From CALXQW01 sp031553045 (GTDB taxonomy: Bacteria > Verrucomicrobiota > Verrucomicrobiia > Opitutales > Intestinicryptomonadaceae), in assembly GCA_031553045.1 (NCBI GenBank), contig JAVBLZ010000006.1, positions 248,001-312,000 of the forward strand: a stretch of 64,000 bases of DNA. The letters are read 5' to 3'. Each line of letters starts with the position of its first letter. Within the stretch, counting starts at the first letter, position 1. The notes beneath the pieces are model-generated. The model was given only the letters and a program-made list of their open reading frames with translations. It had not been told where the DNA came from and did not search any database. The translations under genes were made by a program, and so were the position numbers. Below, one piece after another: positions 63,968-64,000 of this stretch.

Positions 63968-64000
63968 CTGTATTACTATATGGCATTTATTTAGCCCGTA

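Noticed and set aside
1..64000. CRISPR arrays, tRNA or rRNA genes, insertion sequences
   Set aside because: No regularly spaced short repeats, cloverleaf or rRNA-like stretches, or transposase motifs were seen on either strand.

Overview
The window is a fairly AT-rich, Gram-negative bacterial chromosome segment. It carries a type II secretion (T2SS) operon, a lipopolysaccharide heptose epimerase (hldD), RNase Y and RNase HIII, and an unusually dense set of large secreted carbohydrate-active-type proteins. Calcium-binding TSP3 repeats, SGNH esterases with N-terminal beta domains, GH110-like beta-helices and a Tat-exported pyruvyl-transferase-fold protein fit best with the PVC group, most likely Verrucomicrobiota (Opitutae-like) or a relative. 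This placement is inference from gene content. Most start codons lack a Shine-Dalgarno sequence.

Layout. 1-9.7 kb: T2SS operon, running from the 3' end of gspK through gspL, gspM, gspD, a GspC/PilP-like gene, gspE and gspF, and ending in an exported esterase that is probably cargo. 9.7-16.4 kb (minus strand): two paralogous SGNH hydrolases and a 1146-residue secreted protein. 16.5-23.6 kb (plus strand): a GH110-like beta-helix protein, a 953-residue secreted protein, proC, hldD and a PEGA lipoprotein. 23.9-29.6 kb: housekeeping genes rny (minus), then rnhC-rnhB overlapping by 4 bp, a carA homologue that has lost its glutaminase catalytic triad, and a DRE-TIM aldolase-type gene. 29.6-41 kb: one long plus-strand array in which a two-gene cassette (about 960-residue secreted protein plus a small GH24-lysozyme-like secreted protein) occurs twice in tandem, followed by a 1139-residue secreted protein and an EamA transporter. 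41-45.6 kb: Tat-exported pyruvyl-transferase-fold protein, an EF-hand membrane protein pair, and prs. 45.8-52.9 kb: a four-gene operon of large odd secreted proteins (YadA-head-like; NxGQLK/TSP3/transglutaminase-like; hexapeptide and proline repeats) plus a broken duplicate. 53.4-60.3 kb: a divergent sugar-acid locus (SSS symporter, DapA/NanA-family aldolase and LacI on minus; araB on plus) and a second GH110-like beta-helix. 60.4-64 kb: a mobile-element-type polyvalent protein with two ADP-ribosyltransferase-like modules, then a 140-bp tandem noncoding repeat.

Taken together, the window looks like a specialised polysaccharide-degrading secretome next to the machine that could export it. Five very large secreted proteins (starting at 16385 minus, 18375, 29633, 33163 and 36631) share a common C-terminal half and appear to form an undescribed superfamily, with esterases, beta-helix enzymes, pseudo-lysozyme-like partners and an EamA permease around them. 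The most checkable surprises are the triad-less CarA, the tandem enzyme plus pseudo-lysozyme cassette, and the secreted operon at 45.8-52.9 kb. No tRNA, rRNA, CRISPR array or recognisable insertion sequence was seen.
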